From the NCBI RefSeq assembly GCF_014205115.1, contig NZ_JACHMW010000001.1:1550001-1614000 (forward strand): a DNA stretch of 64,000 bases. The letters run 5' to 3'. Shown here piece after piece: positions 25,361 to 35,630 of this stretch. The notes beneath the pieces were generated by a model, which saw only the letters and a list, made by a program, of their open reading frames with translations, had not been told where the DNA came from and made no database searches. This DNA is from Micrococcus endophyticus. GTDB lineage: Bacteria; Actinomycetota; Actinomycetes; Actinomycetales; Micrococcaceae. Position numbers and translations under genes: made by a program. Positions within the stretch are counted from its first letter, which is position 1. The number at the start of each line of letters is the position of its first letter.

Positions 25361-25401
25361 CGCACGCACCGGCCCAGCCCCTCCACTCTCTGCCGTCGTG
25401 G

Positions 25402-27000
25402 TCAGGACCGCAGCGAGAGCACGATCCCGTCCAGGATGTCGTGCTCGCTCGCCCAGGCCTCGGTGACGCCCGCGGTCTCGGCCACTCGCTCCAGGACGGT
25501 GCTCCACAGCAGCGCACCCGCGCCGATCACGTCCACCCGGCCCGGGTGCATGAACCCCCGCTCGGAGCGCTCGGCCCGGGTCGCCGCCACGAGGCCCTGC
25601 GCCGCCGCGCGGAACTCCGTGATCGGCAGGCGCGCGCCGTGGATGGCCGCGGGCTCGTACGCGCTGAGCCCGAGGGCCTCGGCGGTCACGGTGGTCACCG
25701 AGCCGGCCACGCCGACCACGCGGGCCACGCGTTCCAGCGGCAGGCGCGCGGCGGCGTCGTCCAGGAGGCGGCGGGCGTCCGCGCGGGCCGCGGCGACCTC
25801 GTCCGACGTCGGGGGGTCGGAGTGCAGATGACGCTCGGTGAACCGCACGCAGCCCATGTCCAGGCTGACCGCGCCCACGACCTCGCCGGCGGGCGTGCCC
25901 ACCACCAGCTCGGTGGAGCCGCCGCCGAGGTCCACGACGAGCACGAGGTCCTCCGGACCCAGGTCCGCGGTCTCGACGGCGGAGACGGCGCCCGTGAAGG
26001 ACAGGGCGGCCTCCTCGGCGCCCGAGACGACCTCCAGCTCGACGCCGAGCCGCTCCCGGACTCCGTCGACGAACGCGGCCCGGTTGGAGACGTCCCGGCT
26101 GGCGGAGGTGGCCACGAACCGGACCCGGCCAGCGTGGTGGCGCTGGACCAGGCGGGCGTACTCCTCGACCGCCGCGAAGGTGCGCTCGAGCGCGGCGTCG
26201 GAGAACGCGCCGGTGGCGTCCACGCCCTCGCCCAGGCGCACCACGCGCATCTTCCGGACGACGTCGGCCAGCGGCGCCGCCGGGTCGGCCCCGGCCCCGG
26301 TGGTCTCATCCGTCCCGGCCGGCCGGGAGATCAGCAGGCGGATGGAGTTCGTGCCGCAGTCCACGCCGGCCACCGTGACCTCCTTGAGCGCGGCGACGCG
26401 CTCGAGGTGCTTCACGTGCCGGGAGAGGTCCTTCGTGGGCACCGCCGCGGCCTCGTCCCACGCGCCCTCGCACGCGCAGACCTCGGGCGTCCACCACGGG
26501 GCCACCAGGGCGATCGTCTCGTCGCCGAGCGGGTTCACGCCCGGGCCCGCCGCGAGCGCGTGCCCCACGAGGGCGTGCAGGCACTTGACGCGCTCCGGCA
26601 TGCCGCCGGCGGACACCCCCGCGATCTCGGGGACCGGGCCGGTGCCGGCGTCGGCGCCCACGCGGTCCCGCTCGGCGATGTAGGCCTCGTGCGCGGCCCG
26701 GTGTGCGGCGGCGAGCTCCGCGTCCTGCTCGAGCCGCTCGTTCATGCGGGCCATCTCCCCGTCCGCCTCCACGCGCGAGACCGCCGCGGTGAGGGCGGGG
26801 TGCGTGAGGTAGAAGGTCGTGGGGAACGGGATGCCGTTCGTCAGCCGCGGCGCCGTGGTGGCCACCAACGGGTTGCCGCAGACGCAGCGGGCGCCGATCT
26901 CCACCACGTCGCGGACGGGGCGGCCGAGCTGGCGGGAGAGGGTGTCCAGGTCCGCCTCGGTGACGGCGCGGTCGTGGGCGGGGCGGGTGCTGGCGGTCAT
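25402..27000 (-). CDS. DUF501-Ppx/GppA fusion protein
   Basis: Two proteins that are separate neighbours in mycobacteria (Rv1025 DUF501, Rv1026 Ppx) form one 532-residue frame here. Residues 1-190 are DUF501, with LSRQLGRPVRDV, ARCVCGNPLV (38-46), NGIPFPTTFYLTHP and GMPERVKCLHALVGH (133-147). Residues 207-532 are an exopolyphosphatase/guanosine pentaphosphate phosphatase domain: VAGVDCGTNSIRLLI (210-224), FVATSASRDVSNR, VVDLGGGSTELV and VGVAGSVTTVTA. No stop, start or frameshift separates them. Ppx hydrolyses polyphosphate or pppGpp; the DUF501 role is unknown. GAGG precedes the ATG. It follows eno and the DivIC-like gene. Confidence 0.92.
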   Translation of the reverse strand: MTASTRPAHDRAVTEADLDTLSRQLGRPVRDVVEIGARCVCGNPLVATTAPRLTNGIPFPTTFYLTHPALTAAVSRVEADGEMARMNERLEQDAELAAAHRAAHEAYIAERDRVGADAGTGPVPEIAGVSAGGMPERVKCLHALVGHALAAGPGVNPLGDETIALVAPWWTPEVCACEGAWDEAAAVPTKDLSRHVKHLERVAALKEVTVAGVDCGTNSIRLLISRPAGTDETTGAGADPAAPLADVVRKMRVVRLGEGVDATGAFSDAALERTFAAVEEYARLVQRHHAGRVRFVATSASRDVSNRAAFVDGVRERLGVELEVVSGAEEAALSFTGAVSAVETADLGPEDLVLVVDLGGGSTELVVGTPAGEVVGAVSLDMGCVRFTERHLHSDPPTSDEVAAARADARRLLDDAAARLPLERVARVVGVAGSVTTVTAEALGLSAYEPAAIHGARLPITEFRAAAQGLVAATRAERSERGFMHPGRVDVIGAGALLWSTVLERVAETAGVTEAWASEHDILDGIVLSLRS

Positions 27001-27073
27001 GGGCGTCCTCGTCGGTGGGTTCTCGGGTGGTCGATCGGGGCGGTGCGCGCGCTCGGGGCGGTCAGGGCCGGGC

Positions 27074-27964
27074 TCACTCGAGGCCGGCGCGGACGGCGGA
27101 GTCCCAGAGGCCCTCGGCCCACGGCAGGCGCGTGTTCACGGGCTCGCCCGCGGGGGCCTCGGGGCGCGGGTCCCGGGGGGCCTCCTCGGGCACCCCGGTG
27201 ACGGAGTAGAGGGTCTCCCCCGGCATGACGAGCTCGAGGCGCTCGCGCGCCTGCTGGGTCACGTACCCGGGGTCGTCCCAGAGCCGGATCCGCTCCTCGT
27301 AGTCCTCGCGCTGGGCCTGCATGGCCGCGATCTCCTCCTCGGCGGCGGCGATCTCCAGCTGCTGGTTCAGGAACGCGCGCAGCGTGGGGGCCACGAGCAC
27401 GGCGGCCACCAGCAGCACGGCGACGACGAGCAACGAGCGGCCGGTGATCTGCCGGGCGGGCACGGGGTCGGGCAGCGGGGCGCGGCGGCGGGCGGCCATG
27501 GCGGCCGGCGACAGGGCGCGCCGCGGCGCGGGCCGGGGTCGACGCGCGGCCGGGCGGGCCGGGCTCGACGCGGCGGGCCGGGCGGCGTTCGCGCCCGCGC
27601 GCCGGTCCTCGGCCGGGCGGGTTCCGGCGGCGTGGGAGCCGGCCGCGTGCTCGGGGGCGGCCGGGCCCCCCTGGCGGCGGTCCTGGGCGCGCTGCAGGTC
27701 GATGACCTCCGCCGTGGCCGGGCGCTCGGGCTCGGCGGACGGCGCGGAACCGTCCCCCTGTCCCGTCCCCGGCGCGGCGGGCGGGCTCGGGGCGGCGGGT
27801 GCGCCGGCGGCCTCGGCCGGGGCGGGCCGGGAGTCCGCGCGCGGCGGCTCGGCCGCGGGGTCCTGCGGCGCCGTCGTCGGCTCGACCGCGGCATCCTGGG
27901 CCGCCCGACGCGGGGCGCCCGTCGCCGGGTCGACACGGGGCACGCGGGGACGACGCGGACTCAT
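27074..27964 (-). CDS. DivIC/FtsB-like septum formation protein with long N-terminal tail
   Basis: The core is a typical FtsB/DivIC protein: one membrane helix (about 177-196), a coiled coil (198-226, NQQLEIAAAEEEIAAMQAQR) and the motif LWDDPGYVTQQARERL (228-243) with a short extracytoplasmic end. Such proteins link early and late divisome components. Here the 296-residue chain carries an unusually long, low-complexity Ala/Pro/Arg cytoplasmic tail of about 170 residues. AGGAG lies eight bases before ATG 27964. The order eno, this gene, DUF501, Ppx is conserved in actinobacteria. Confidence 0.9.
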   Translation of the reverse strand: MSPRRPRVPRVDPATGAPRRAAQDAAVEPTTAPQDPAAEPPRADSRPAPAEAAGAPAAPSPPAAPGTGQGDGSAPSAEPERPATAEVIDLQRAQDRRQGGPAAPEHAAGSHAAGTRPAEDRRAGANAARPAASSPARPAARRPRPAPRRALSPAAMAARRRAPLPDPVPARQITGRSLLVVAVLLVAAVLVAPTLRAFLNQQLEIAAAEEEIAAMQAQREDYEERIRLWDDPGYVTQQARERLELVMPGETLYSVTGVPEEAPRDPRPEAPAGEPVNTRLPWAEGLWDSAVRAGLE

Positions 27965-28048
27965 CGCGGACTCCTTCGCAGCTCGGGGCGGGGACCCCCA
28001 CAGCGTACTGCCCTCCCCTGGCAGGACCCTGGCCTCCGCCGGACGCGG

Positions 28049-28082
28049 ACGGGCCCGCCCGGAGCGATCCGGACGGGCCCGT
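28049..28082 (-). terminator. Terminator after eno
   Basis: A 15-bp stem (28049-28063 with 28068-28082, one G-U type pair) with loop GCGA follows the eno stop, before the DivIC-like gene. Confidence 0.75.
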
Positions 28083-28101
28083 GCGTCGTCGTGGGGGACG
28101 C

Positions 28102-29574
<1,473 letters not shown>

Positions 29575-30549
29575 TCAGCCCGCGGTCGGCGGGCGCAGGG
29601 CGTCCCAGTCGCCGGAGCGCACCCGGGCGACGGTGCCGCGCAGGGCCCGCTCGGGGTCGAGGCCGGCGGCCCGGGCCCGGCGCACGAGGGCGAACAGCTC
29701 GGCGCCCAGGGCGGCCTCGTCGCCCCAGCCGGGGTCGCCGTCGTCGGGAGCGGCGTGGCCGGCGCGGTGGCCGGAGTCGGGGTCGCCGGACAGGGGGGCG
29801 TGCCGGGCCAGCGGGTCCGCGGGCTGCCGGGCGGCCCGGTCCACGACCTTGGCCGCCGCCGCGAGCGCGGGCAAGCGCGCGGGGATCCCGCCGAAGCCGG
29901 GGTCGGAGGCAGGCCCTCCCGCCTGCCCCGCCGTTTCCCCCGCAACCTCTCGCACCCCGCGTTGCGCGCGAGACTCGCCGTGCGAGGTCTCCACATGCGG
30001 CGAGTCGTGAGCGCAACGTTCCGAGGCCTGGTCTGCGGCCGCCCCCACCGCGCCCGCCTGCGCCGCCTCGCCTGACGCCGTCTCCCCCGCCGCGGCGCGC
30101 TCCTGCGCCTTGACCTCTTCCCAGGCCAGCTCCACGGCCTCCGGGGTGACCCGCGCCAGCTCCTCGGCCGAGCGCGGGGCGCCCTCGGGGGTGAGCACGA
30201 GCGGGTTGCGGCGGATCATCTTGGCGGTGAGGGCGTCGGCGGCGTCCGCCACGCGGAAGCCCGCGCTCGACACGGGGGCGCCCGGCGGCCGGGACACGGC
30301 CGCGTGCAGCACCACCTGGAACAGCACGTCGCCGAGCTCCGCGGCGAGCGCCGAGTAGGCGCCGTCGGCCCGCCGCGCGGGCACGTCCGCCCACGCCGCG
30401 GCGTCGCGGGCCTCGATCTCGGCCACCGCCTCGTAGGCCTCCTCCACGAGGTACTCGGCGAGGTCCCCGTGGGTGAGCGCGGCCGTCCAGGGGCAGTGGT
30501 CGCGCAGGGCCTCGACCACCGCCACCAGACGGTCCACGCTCTCGCTCAC
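29575..30549 (-). CDS. mazG: MazG nucleoside triphosphate pyrophosphohydrolase
   Basis: MazG hydrolyses NTPs to monophosphates and can deplete alarmone or damaged nucleotide pools. The 324-residue protein has CPWTAALTHGDLAEYLVEEAYE (19-40), and ELGDVLFQVVLHA (71-83); EE36-37, E40, E71 and D74 form the metal site. The usual continuation GGIPARLPALA begins only at residue 220, after a 67-residue Gly/Ala-rich linker (152-218) that contains an in-frame palindrome (residues 178-197). GTG 30549 follows the add stop by seven bases without a ribosome-binding site, implying translation re-initiation. Confidence 0.9.
   Translation of the reverse strand: MSESVDRLVAVVEALRDHCPWTAALTHGDLAEYLVEEAYEAVAEIEARDAAAWADVPARRADGAYSALAAELGDVLFQVVLHAAVSRPPGAPVSSAGFRVADAADALTAKMIRRNPLVLTPEGAPRSAEELARVTPEAVELAWEEVKAQERAAAGETASGEAAQAGAVGAAADQASERCAHDSPHVETSHGESRAQRGVREVAGETAGQAGGPASDPGFGGIPARLPALAAAAKVVDRAARQPADPLARHAPLSGDPDSGHRAGHAAPDDGDPGWGDEAALGAELFALVRRARAAGLDPERALRGTVARVRSGDWDALRPPTAG
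29960..30018. repeat. Palindromic element inside the mazG coding region
   Basis: Arms 29960-29980 and 29998-30018 are complementary at 17 of 21 positions (8 and 9 matched bases around a 4-base internal mismatch), with a 17-base loop. The element is in frame in the mazG linker and encodes about 20 residues (near HDSPHVETSHGES). Confidence 0.75.
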
Positions 30550-30556
30550 GGGAGGA

Positions 30557-31780
30557 TCAGGCGTCCTCGTCCTCGTCCTCGTCGTCCTCGTCCAGCTCCT
30601 CCAGGACGGGGCCGGCGTCGTCGCCGGAGATGACCTCGCCCCAGCCGGCCACGAGGATCTCCGCGAGGTCCTCGCGCTCGTCCACGGCCAGGAACGCGGC
30701 CTCGGCGGCGTTGAGCTGCAGGTCCAGCAGCTCCGCGAGCGAGTAGCCGAAGGTCTCGGCGAGCAGGTACAGCTCGTCGGTGAGGGACACGTCCGAGACC
30801 AGGCGGTTGTCCGTGTTCACGGTGACGCGGAAGCCCAGCTGCACGAGCAGGTCGATCGGGTGGCCGGCGATCCCGGCCTCGGCGTCCACGGCGCCGGTCT
30901 GCAGGTTCGAGGACGGGCAGACCTCGAGGGCGATCTGGCGGTCGCGCACCCAGGCGGCGGTCTCCCCCAGGTCGACGAGGCCGGTCAGCTCGTCCAGCTG
31001 CTCGCCGTCCTCGTCCACCCCGCCGAACTCCACGGAGATGTCCTCGGCCAGGCGCACGCCGTGGCCCAGGCGCAGGGCGCGGCCGTCCACGAGGGCGGAG
31101 CGCACGGAGTCCAGGCCGTCGCCCTCGCCGGCGTGCACGGTGACGGGCAGGTGGTGGGCGGCCAGCCAGGTGAAGGTCTCGGCGAAGCGCGAGGGCGGGA
31201 AGCCGGCCTCGGCGCCGGCGATGTCGAAGCCCACCACGCCGCGCCCACGATGGCGCACGGCGAGCTCGGCGATCTCCTGGGCGCGGTCCGCGTGGCGCAT
31301 CGCGGTGATCAGCTGGCCCACGCGGATCAGCTTGCCCTGGGCGTCGGCGGCGTCCACGGCCTCGTCCAGGCCCTCCTGGACGGCCTCGACGGCCTCGTCC
31401 AGGCTCAACCCGCCGGCCAGGTGCTGCTCGGGGGCCCAGCGGATCTCGCCGTAGACGACGCCGTCCGCGACGAGGTCCTCGACGAACTCGCGGGCCACGC
31501 GGCGCAGCTGCTCGCGGGTCTGCATCACGGCGGTGGTCAGGGCGAACACCTGCAGGTACTTCTCGAGGGACTCGCCGTTGGCGTGCTCGGCGATCCACTC
31601 GGCCAGGCCCTCCACGGTGTCCGCGGGGACGTCGACGCCGGCCTCGGTGGCCAGCTCCAGCACGGTGCCGACGCGCAGGCCGCCGTCGAGGTGGTCGTGG
31701 AGGGAGACCTTGGGCAGGGCGGCCAGGTCGACCTCGAGCGGGGAGGGGGATGCGGTGTCCGGAAGCTGAGTGGCAGTCAC
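30557..31780 (-). CDS. add: Adenosine deaminase
   Basis: Add deaminates adenosine and deoxyadenosine to inosine forms in purine salvage. The 407-residue protein has the zinc motif SLHDHLDGG (26-34, His28 and His30), the catalytic TVHAGEGDG, LGHGVRL and NTDNRLVS. The C terminus is a highly acidic tail (EELDEDDEDEDEDA). GTG 31780 is preferred over GTG 31789 because a TAGAGT -10 box ends seven bases upstream of it. It sits downstream of the nucleoside uptake operon but has its own leaderless promoter, and mazG follows closely. The add-deoA-cdd order recalls Rv3313c-Rv3315c. Confidence 0.95.
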   Translation of the reverse strand: MTATQLPDTASPSPLEVDLAALPKVSLHDHLDGGLRVGTVLELATEAGVDVPADTVEGLAEWIAEHANGESLEKYLQVFALTTAVMQTREQLRRVAREFVEDLVADGVVYGEIRWAPEQHLAGGLSLDEAVEAVQEGLDEAVDAADAQGKLIRVGQLITAMRHADRAQEIAELAVRHRGRGVVGFDIAGAEAGFPPSRFAETFTWLAAHHLPVTVHAGEGDGLDSVRSALVDGRALRLGHGVRLAEDISVEFGGVDEDGEQLDELTGLVDLGETAAWVRDRQIALEVCPSSNLQTGAVDAEAGIAGHPIDLLVQLGFRVTVNTDNRLVSDVSLTDELYLLAETFGYSLAELLDLQLNAAEAAFLAVDEREDLAEILVAGWGEVISGDDAGPVLEELDEDDEDEDEDA

Positions 31781-31787
31781 GCGCGCC

Positions 31788-31793
31788 ACTCTA
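31788..31793 (-). promoter_or_regulatory. -10 box TAGAGT of add (leaderless)
   Basis: On the minus strand TAGAGT ends seven bases before GTG 31780 and overlaps the alternative GTG 31789, ruling that start out if the promoter is used. Confidence 0.5.
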
Positions 31794-31804
31794 CGGCAGG
31801 GCGC

Positions 31805-32452
31805 TCAGCGCAGCGCCTCGTCCTCGGCCTGCCGCAGGCCCTTCACCCCGGTCCCCAGGCGGCGGCGCAGCACGGTCTTGAGCGCCCGGTCCAGCAGCAC
31901 GCCCACGAGGGCCGCGCCGGTGACGGAGACGGCGATCTGCAGCAGGGCGTTGTCCAGCCAGCCGGTGGTCAGGCGCGCGATCATGATCGAGTACGCGGAC
32001 CACGTGGCGGTGGCGAGCAGGTCCAGGGCCACGAACCGGTGCAGCGGGTACCTGATGGCGCCCGCCGTGAGGTTGATGGCCACGCGGCCGCCCGGGATGA
32101 ACCGGCCGGTGAACAGCAGCAGGGCGCCGTGCCCGTTGAGGTGGTGGCGGGCGACGGCGACCGATGCCCGCACCCGGGGGGTGCGCATCCAGCGGAACCG
32201 GTCCACGCCCACCGCGCGCCCGATGGCGTACGCCAGGATGTCCCCGAGGAACGCCCCGGCGAAGCCGACGGCCCACAGCGCCCACAGGGAGAACGGCTGC
32301 CCGTCGCGCACGATCGCGGCCAGGGCCACGATCACCGACTCCGAGGGGAAGACGGGGACGATGCCGTCCAGCAGGCACAGCGCCAGGGTCAGCGGCAGCA
32401 TCCACCACTGCGCCGCCGCGTGGAGGACCGTCTCCTCGATCCACTCGAGCAC
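31805..32452 (-). CDS. DedA-family membrane protein
   Basis: DedA proteins are polytopic membrane proteins; several flip lipids such as undecaprenyl phosphate or phosphatidylethanolamine. The 215-residue protein has LDGIVPVFPSESV (re-entrant loop with the conserved glutamate), GDILAYAIGR, and FTGRFIPGGRVAINLTAG, the family signature. It begins with GTG only four bases after the deoA stop, without a ribosome-binding site, so it depends on translation of deoA. A lipid flippase-type protein inside a nucleoside salvage operon is unexpected; the coupling may be only structural. Confidence 0.9.
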   Translation of the reverse strand: MLEWIEETVLHAAAQWWMLPLTLALCLLDGIVPVFPSESVIVALAAIVRDGQPFSLWALWAVGFAGAFLGDILAYAIGRAVGVDRFRWMRTPRVRASVAVARHHLNGHGALLLFTGRFIPGGRVAINLTAGAIRYPLHRFVALDLLATATWSAYSIMIARLTTGWLDNALLQIAVSVTGAALVGVLLDRALKTVLRRRLGTGVKGLRQAEDEALR

Positions 32453-32456
32453 GGGA

Positions 32457-33788
32457 TCAGCCGATCCGGTCCAGGATTACCGACCGGTCGCGCAGGGCGG
32501 CCGCCTCGGCCTCGCCCTTCTCCGCCACGGCCCAGCCGCCCTCCAGGGCCGCCTTCGCGCGGGCGAACCGCTCGGGGGTGTCCGTGTGCAGGGTCATCAC
32601 CTTCTGCCCGCGGGCCACCCGCTCGCCCGGGCGCACGTGCAGCTCGACGCCGGCGCCCGCCTGGACGGGCTGGCCCTGGCGTTCGCGCCCGGCGCCGAGG
32701 CGCCAGGCGGCCAGGCCCACGGCCATCGCGTCCAGCTCGGCGAGCACGCCGTCGGCCTCCGCGACGACGTCCTCGGTGTGGGCCGCCGTCGGCAGGTCCG
32801 CGCGCGGGTCGCCGCCCTGCGCCTCGATCATGCGGTGCCACACGTCCATCGCCTTGCCGTTGGCCAGGTTCTGCGCCGGGTCCACGTCCGTGACCCCCGC
32901 ACCGGCGAGCATGGCGCGGGCCAGCTCCACGGTGAGCTCCACGACGTCGGCCGGGCCGCCGCCGGCGAGCACCTCGACGGACTCCCTCACCTCGAGGGCG
33001 TTGCCCGCGGTCAGGCCCAGGGGCACGGACATGTCCGTGAGCAGGGCGACGGTGTCCACGCCGGCGTCCCGGCCGAGGTCCACCATGGTGCGGGCCAGCT
33101 CACGCGCGGAGGCCTCGTCCTTCATGAACGCACCGGAGCCGCACTTCACGTCGAGCACGAGCGCGCCGGTGCCCTCGGCGATCTTCTTGGACATGATCGA
33201 GGAGGCGATCAGCGGGATGGCCTCCACCGTGCCGGTGACGTCGCGCAGCGCGTACAGCCGCTTGTCCGCCGGGGCCAGGCCGGAGCCGGCGGCGCAGATC
33301 ACGGCGCCCACCTCGGAGAGCTGGCGCATCATCTGCTCGTTGGTCAGGTCCGCGCGCCAACCGGGGATGGCCTCGAGCTTGTCCAGGGTGCCGCCGGTGT
33401 GGCCCAGGCCGCGGCCGGAGAGCTGCGGCACGGCCACGCCGTAGGAGGCCACGAGGGGGGCCAGGGGCAGGGTGATCTTGTCCCCCACGCCGCCGGTGGA
33501 GTGCTTGTCCGCGGTGGGCAGCACCCGCCCGTCCGGGGCGGTGAGGCCGGAGAAGTCCATGCGCTCGCCCGAGGCGATCATCGCGTCCGTCCACCGGGAG
33601 ATCTCCGCGCGGTCCATGCCGTTGAGCAGGATGGCCATGGCCAGGGCGGACATCTGCTCGTCCGCCACCACGCCGCGCGTGTAGGCGTCCACCACCCAGT
33701 CGATCTGCTCGGGGCTCAGCGTCTGACGGTCCCGCTTGGCGCGGATCACCTCGACGGCGTCGAACGGCTCGGCCTGCTGCGCGGTCAT
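32457..33788 (-). CDS. deoA: Thymidine phosphorylase
   Basis: DeoA splits thymidine (and often uridine) with phosphate into base and deoxyribose-1-phosphate. The 443-residue protein shows KHSTGGVGDK (95-104), the family signature SGRGLGHTGGTLDKLE (124-139), and the phosphate/pyrimidine region KKIAEGTGALVLDVK followed by GSGAFMK. GAGGAG precedes the ATG. It follows cdd by 75 bases and is coupled to dedA. With cdd (cytidine to uridine) it allows imported pyrimidine nucleosides to be broken down. Confidence 0.96.
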   Translation of the reverse strand: MTAQQAEPFDAVEVIRAKRDRQTLSPEQIDWVVDAYTRGVVADEQMSALAMAILLNGMDRAEISRWTDAMIASGERMDFSGLTAPDGRVLPTADKHSTGGVGDKITLPLAPLVASYGVAVPQLSGRGLGHTGGTLDKLEAIPGWRADLTNEQMMRQLSEVGAVICAAGSGLAPADKRLYALRDVTGTVEAIPLIASSIMSKKIAEGTGALVLDVKCGSGAFMKDEASARELARTMVDLGRDAGVDTVALLTDMSVPLGLTAGNALEVRESVEVLAGGGPADVVELTVELARAMLAGAGVTDVDPAQNLANGKAMDVWHRMIEAQGGDPRADLPTAAHTEDVVAEADGVLAELDAMAVGLAAWRLGAGRERQGQPVQAGAGVELHVRPGERVARGQKVMTLHTDTPERFARAKAALEGGWAVAEKGEAEAAALRDRSVILDRIG

Positions 33789-33863
33789 TCCTGCTCCTCG
33801 TGGGTCGCTCTCGGGTGGGTCGCCGCCCGGGCGGGATGGTCCAGGGCGGCGGGGCCTCCGACT

Positions 33864-34292
33864 CTATCGAGCGGCGGCGCGCTCCAGGTCCTCCGGCCCG
33901 AACGCATCGGGCAGCACCTGCCCCATGGTCCGCTCCCCCGCCGGGGTGAGCAGCACCATGTCCGGGGCGCGGAACTCGTGGAGCAGCTGGCGGCAGCGGC
34001 CGCACGGCATGGTGAGCACGCCCTGCCCGTCCACGCACACGAACGCGGCCAGCCGGCCGCCGCCGCCCATGCGGAGGTCCGCCAGCAGGGCGCACTCGGC
34101 GCACAGCGTCAGCCCGTAGGAGGCGTTCTCGATGTTGCAGCCGGTCACGAGCCGGCCGTCCTCGGTGAGCGCCGCGGCGCCCACCCGGAACCCTGAGTAC
34201 GGCACGTAGGCGTGCTCCGTGGCGGCGAGCGCCGCGGCCCGCAGCCGGTCCCAGTCCACGCCGGGCGCCGTCGTCGTCCCCTCCGCGGCCAT
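33864..34292 (-). CDS. cdd: Cytidine deaminase
   Basis: The 142-residue enzyme deaminates cytidine and deoxycytidine. The zinc site is seen in ENASYGLTLCAE (Cys64 and Glu66) and PCGRCRQ (Cys97, Cys100), and VPYSGFRVGAA (30-40) forms the substrate pocket. The three-cysteine site marks the small tetrameric class. AGGAG lies within the last codons of the upstream permease gene and the start follows that stop by three bases, so it belongs to the transporter operon. Pairing of cdd with a BMP-type nucleoside importer is known in streptococci. Confidence 0.96.
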   Translation of the reverse strand: MAAEGTTTAPGVDWDRLRAAALAATEHAYVPYSGFRVGAAALTEDGRLVTGCNIENASYGLTLCAECALLADLRMGGGGRLAAFVCVDGQGVLTMPCGRCRQLLHEFRAPDMVLLTPAGERTMGQVLPDAFGPEDLERAAAR

Positions 34293-34295
34293 CGA

Positions 34296-35630
34296 CTACT
34301 CCTTCACGTACGGCACGCCGCTGGCGGCGGGGGCCCGAGAGCGCCCCACGAGGCCGGCGACGGCGAAGATCGTCACGAGGTACGGCAGCATCGCCATGAA
34401 CTGGCTCGGCACGGGGGTGCCGAGGATCGCCAGCACGTACTGCATGTTGGTGGCGAAGCCGAACAGCAGCGCCGCGAAGAACGCGCCGATCGGGTTCCAG
34501 CGGCCGAAGATCACGGCGGCCAGGGCGATGAAGCCCATGCCGGCGGTCATCTCGCGGGAGAACGAGGACGACTGCACGAGCGTGAAGAACGCGCCGCCCA
34601 TGCCCGCCACCGCGCCGCCGAGCAGGACGTTGACGTACCGGGTGCGGAGGACGTTGATGCCGAGGGTGTCCGCGGCCTTCGGATGCTCGCCGACGGCGCG
34701 CACGCGCAGGCCCCAGCGGGTGTGGAACAGGCCGAAGTAGATCACGGCGACGATCAGGTACATCCCGTAGCCCAGCAGCGTCTGCTCGAACAGGATCGGC
34801 CCGATCACGGGGATGTCCGCGAGGCCAGGGATGCGCAGCGTCTCGAACCGGGGCGGGGAGTTCAGCCCGGACGAGTTCTCCGAGAGCACGGTGGAGAACA
34901 GGAAGCCGGTGAGCCCGGCCACGAGCACGTTCAGCACCACGCCCACGATCACCTGGTTCACGAGGTACTTGATCGAGAAGACCGCGAGGATCACGCTGAC
35001 CAGCACGCCGGCGACGACGGCCGCGGCCAGTCCGGCCCACGGGGAGCCGGTCATGGAGCCCACGAGGGCCGCGGTGAACGCGCCCGCGAGCAGCTGGCCC
35101 TCGATGGCGATGTTCACCACGCCAGCGCGCTCGGAGAGGATGCCCGCCATGGAGCCGAAGATCAGGGGCACGGCCAGGGCGAAGGAGCCGGCGATCAGGC
35201 CGGTCAGGAACACGGAGGTGTTCGCCGCGGAGCCCACGACCCAGATCAGGAAGCCCGCCACGAACACGAGCGCGAACGAGATGCCGAGCACCGCGCCCAC
35301 GGCGCGTCCGCGCGCGGCGCGCATCCAGGCGAGGACGGTGAGCACGGCGAGGATCGCGGTCACGATCCAGCCGCCGACGGCGCCGTCGGCGACCAGGTCC
35401 GGGATGCGGAACGCGTCCGCCTCCGTGGAGACGCGGAAGGTGGCCGCGGCGTCCGGCGCGTTGAGGCCGAAGACGACCAGGGCGAGCACGGTGAAGACCG
35501 TGAACACGATGGGCGTGGTCCAGGAGCGGACCACCACCGTCCCGCCCTCGCGGGGGGCCTCGGCGGACGGCGCGCGGCCGGTGTCGGCCGGCGTGGGCTG
35601 GACGGGGTTCGTCTGCGCGGCGGTGCTCAT
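34296..35630 (-). CDS. ABC transporter permease, nucleoside type (second subunit)
   Basis: The 444-residue membrane protein belongs to the branched-chain/ribose-type permease family: SERAGVVNIAIEGQLLAGAF, RVRAVGEHPKAADTLGINV and GMGFIALAAVIFGRWNP are the usual cytoplasmic loop motifs. About ten membrane helices are visible; the N terminus adds a 35-residue Pro/Thr-rich tail and two extra helices. The start overlaps the stop of the first permease (ATGA) with GGGAGGG upstream. It pairs with the neighbouring permease to form the channel of a nucleoside importer. Confidence 0.92.
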   Translation of the reverse strand: MSTAAQTNPVQPTPADTGRAPSAEAPREGGTVVVRSWTTPIVFTVFTVLALVVFGLNAPDAAATFRVSTEADAFRIPDLVADGAVGGWIVTAILAVLTVLAWMRAARGRAVGAVLGISFALVFVAGFLIWVVGSAANTSVFLTGLIAGSFALAVPLIFGSMAGILSERAGVVNIAIEGQLLAGAFTAALVGSMTGSPWAGLAAAVVAGVLVSVILAVFSIKYLVNQVIVGVVLNVLVAGLTGFLFSTVLSENSSGLNSPPRFETLRIPGLADIPVIGPILFEQTLLGYGMYLIVAVIYFGLFHTRWGLRVRAVGEHPKAADTLGINVLRTRYVNVLLGGAVAGMGGAFFTLVQSSSFSREMTAGMGFIALAAVIFGRWNPIGAFFAALLFGFATNMQYVLAILGTPVPSQFMAMLPYLVTIFAVAGLVGRSRAPAASGVPYVKE

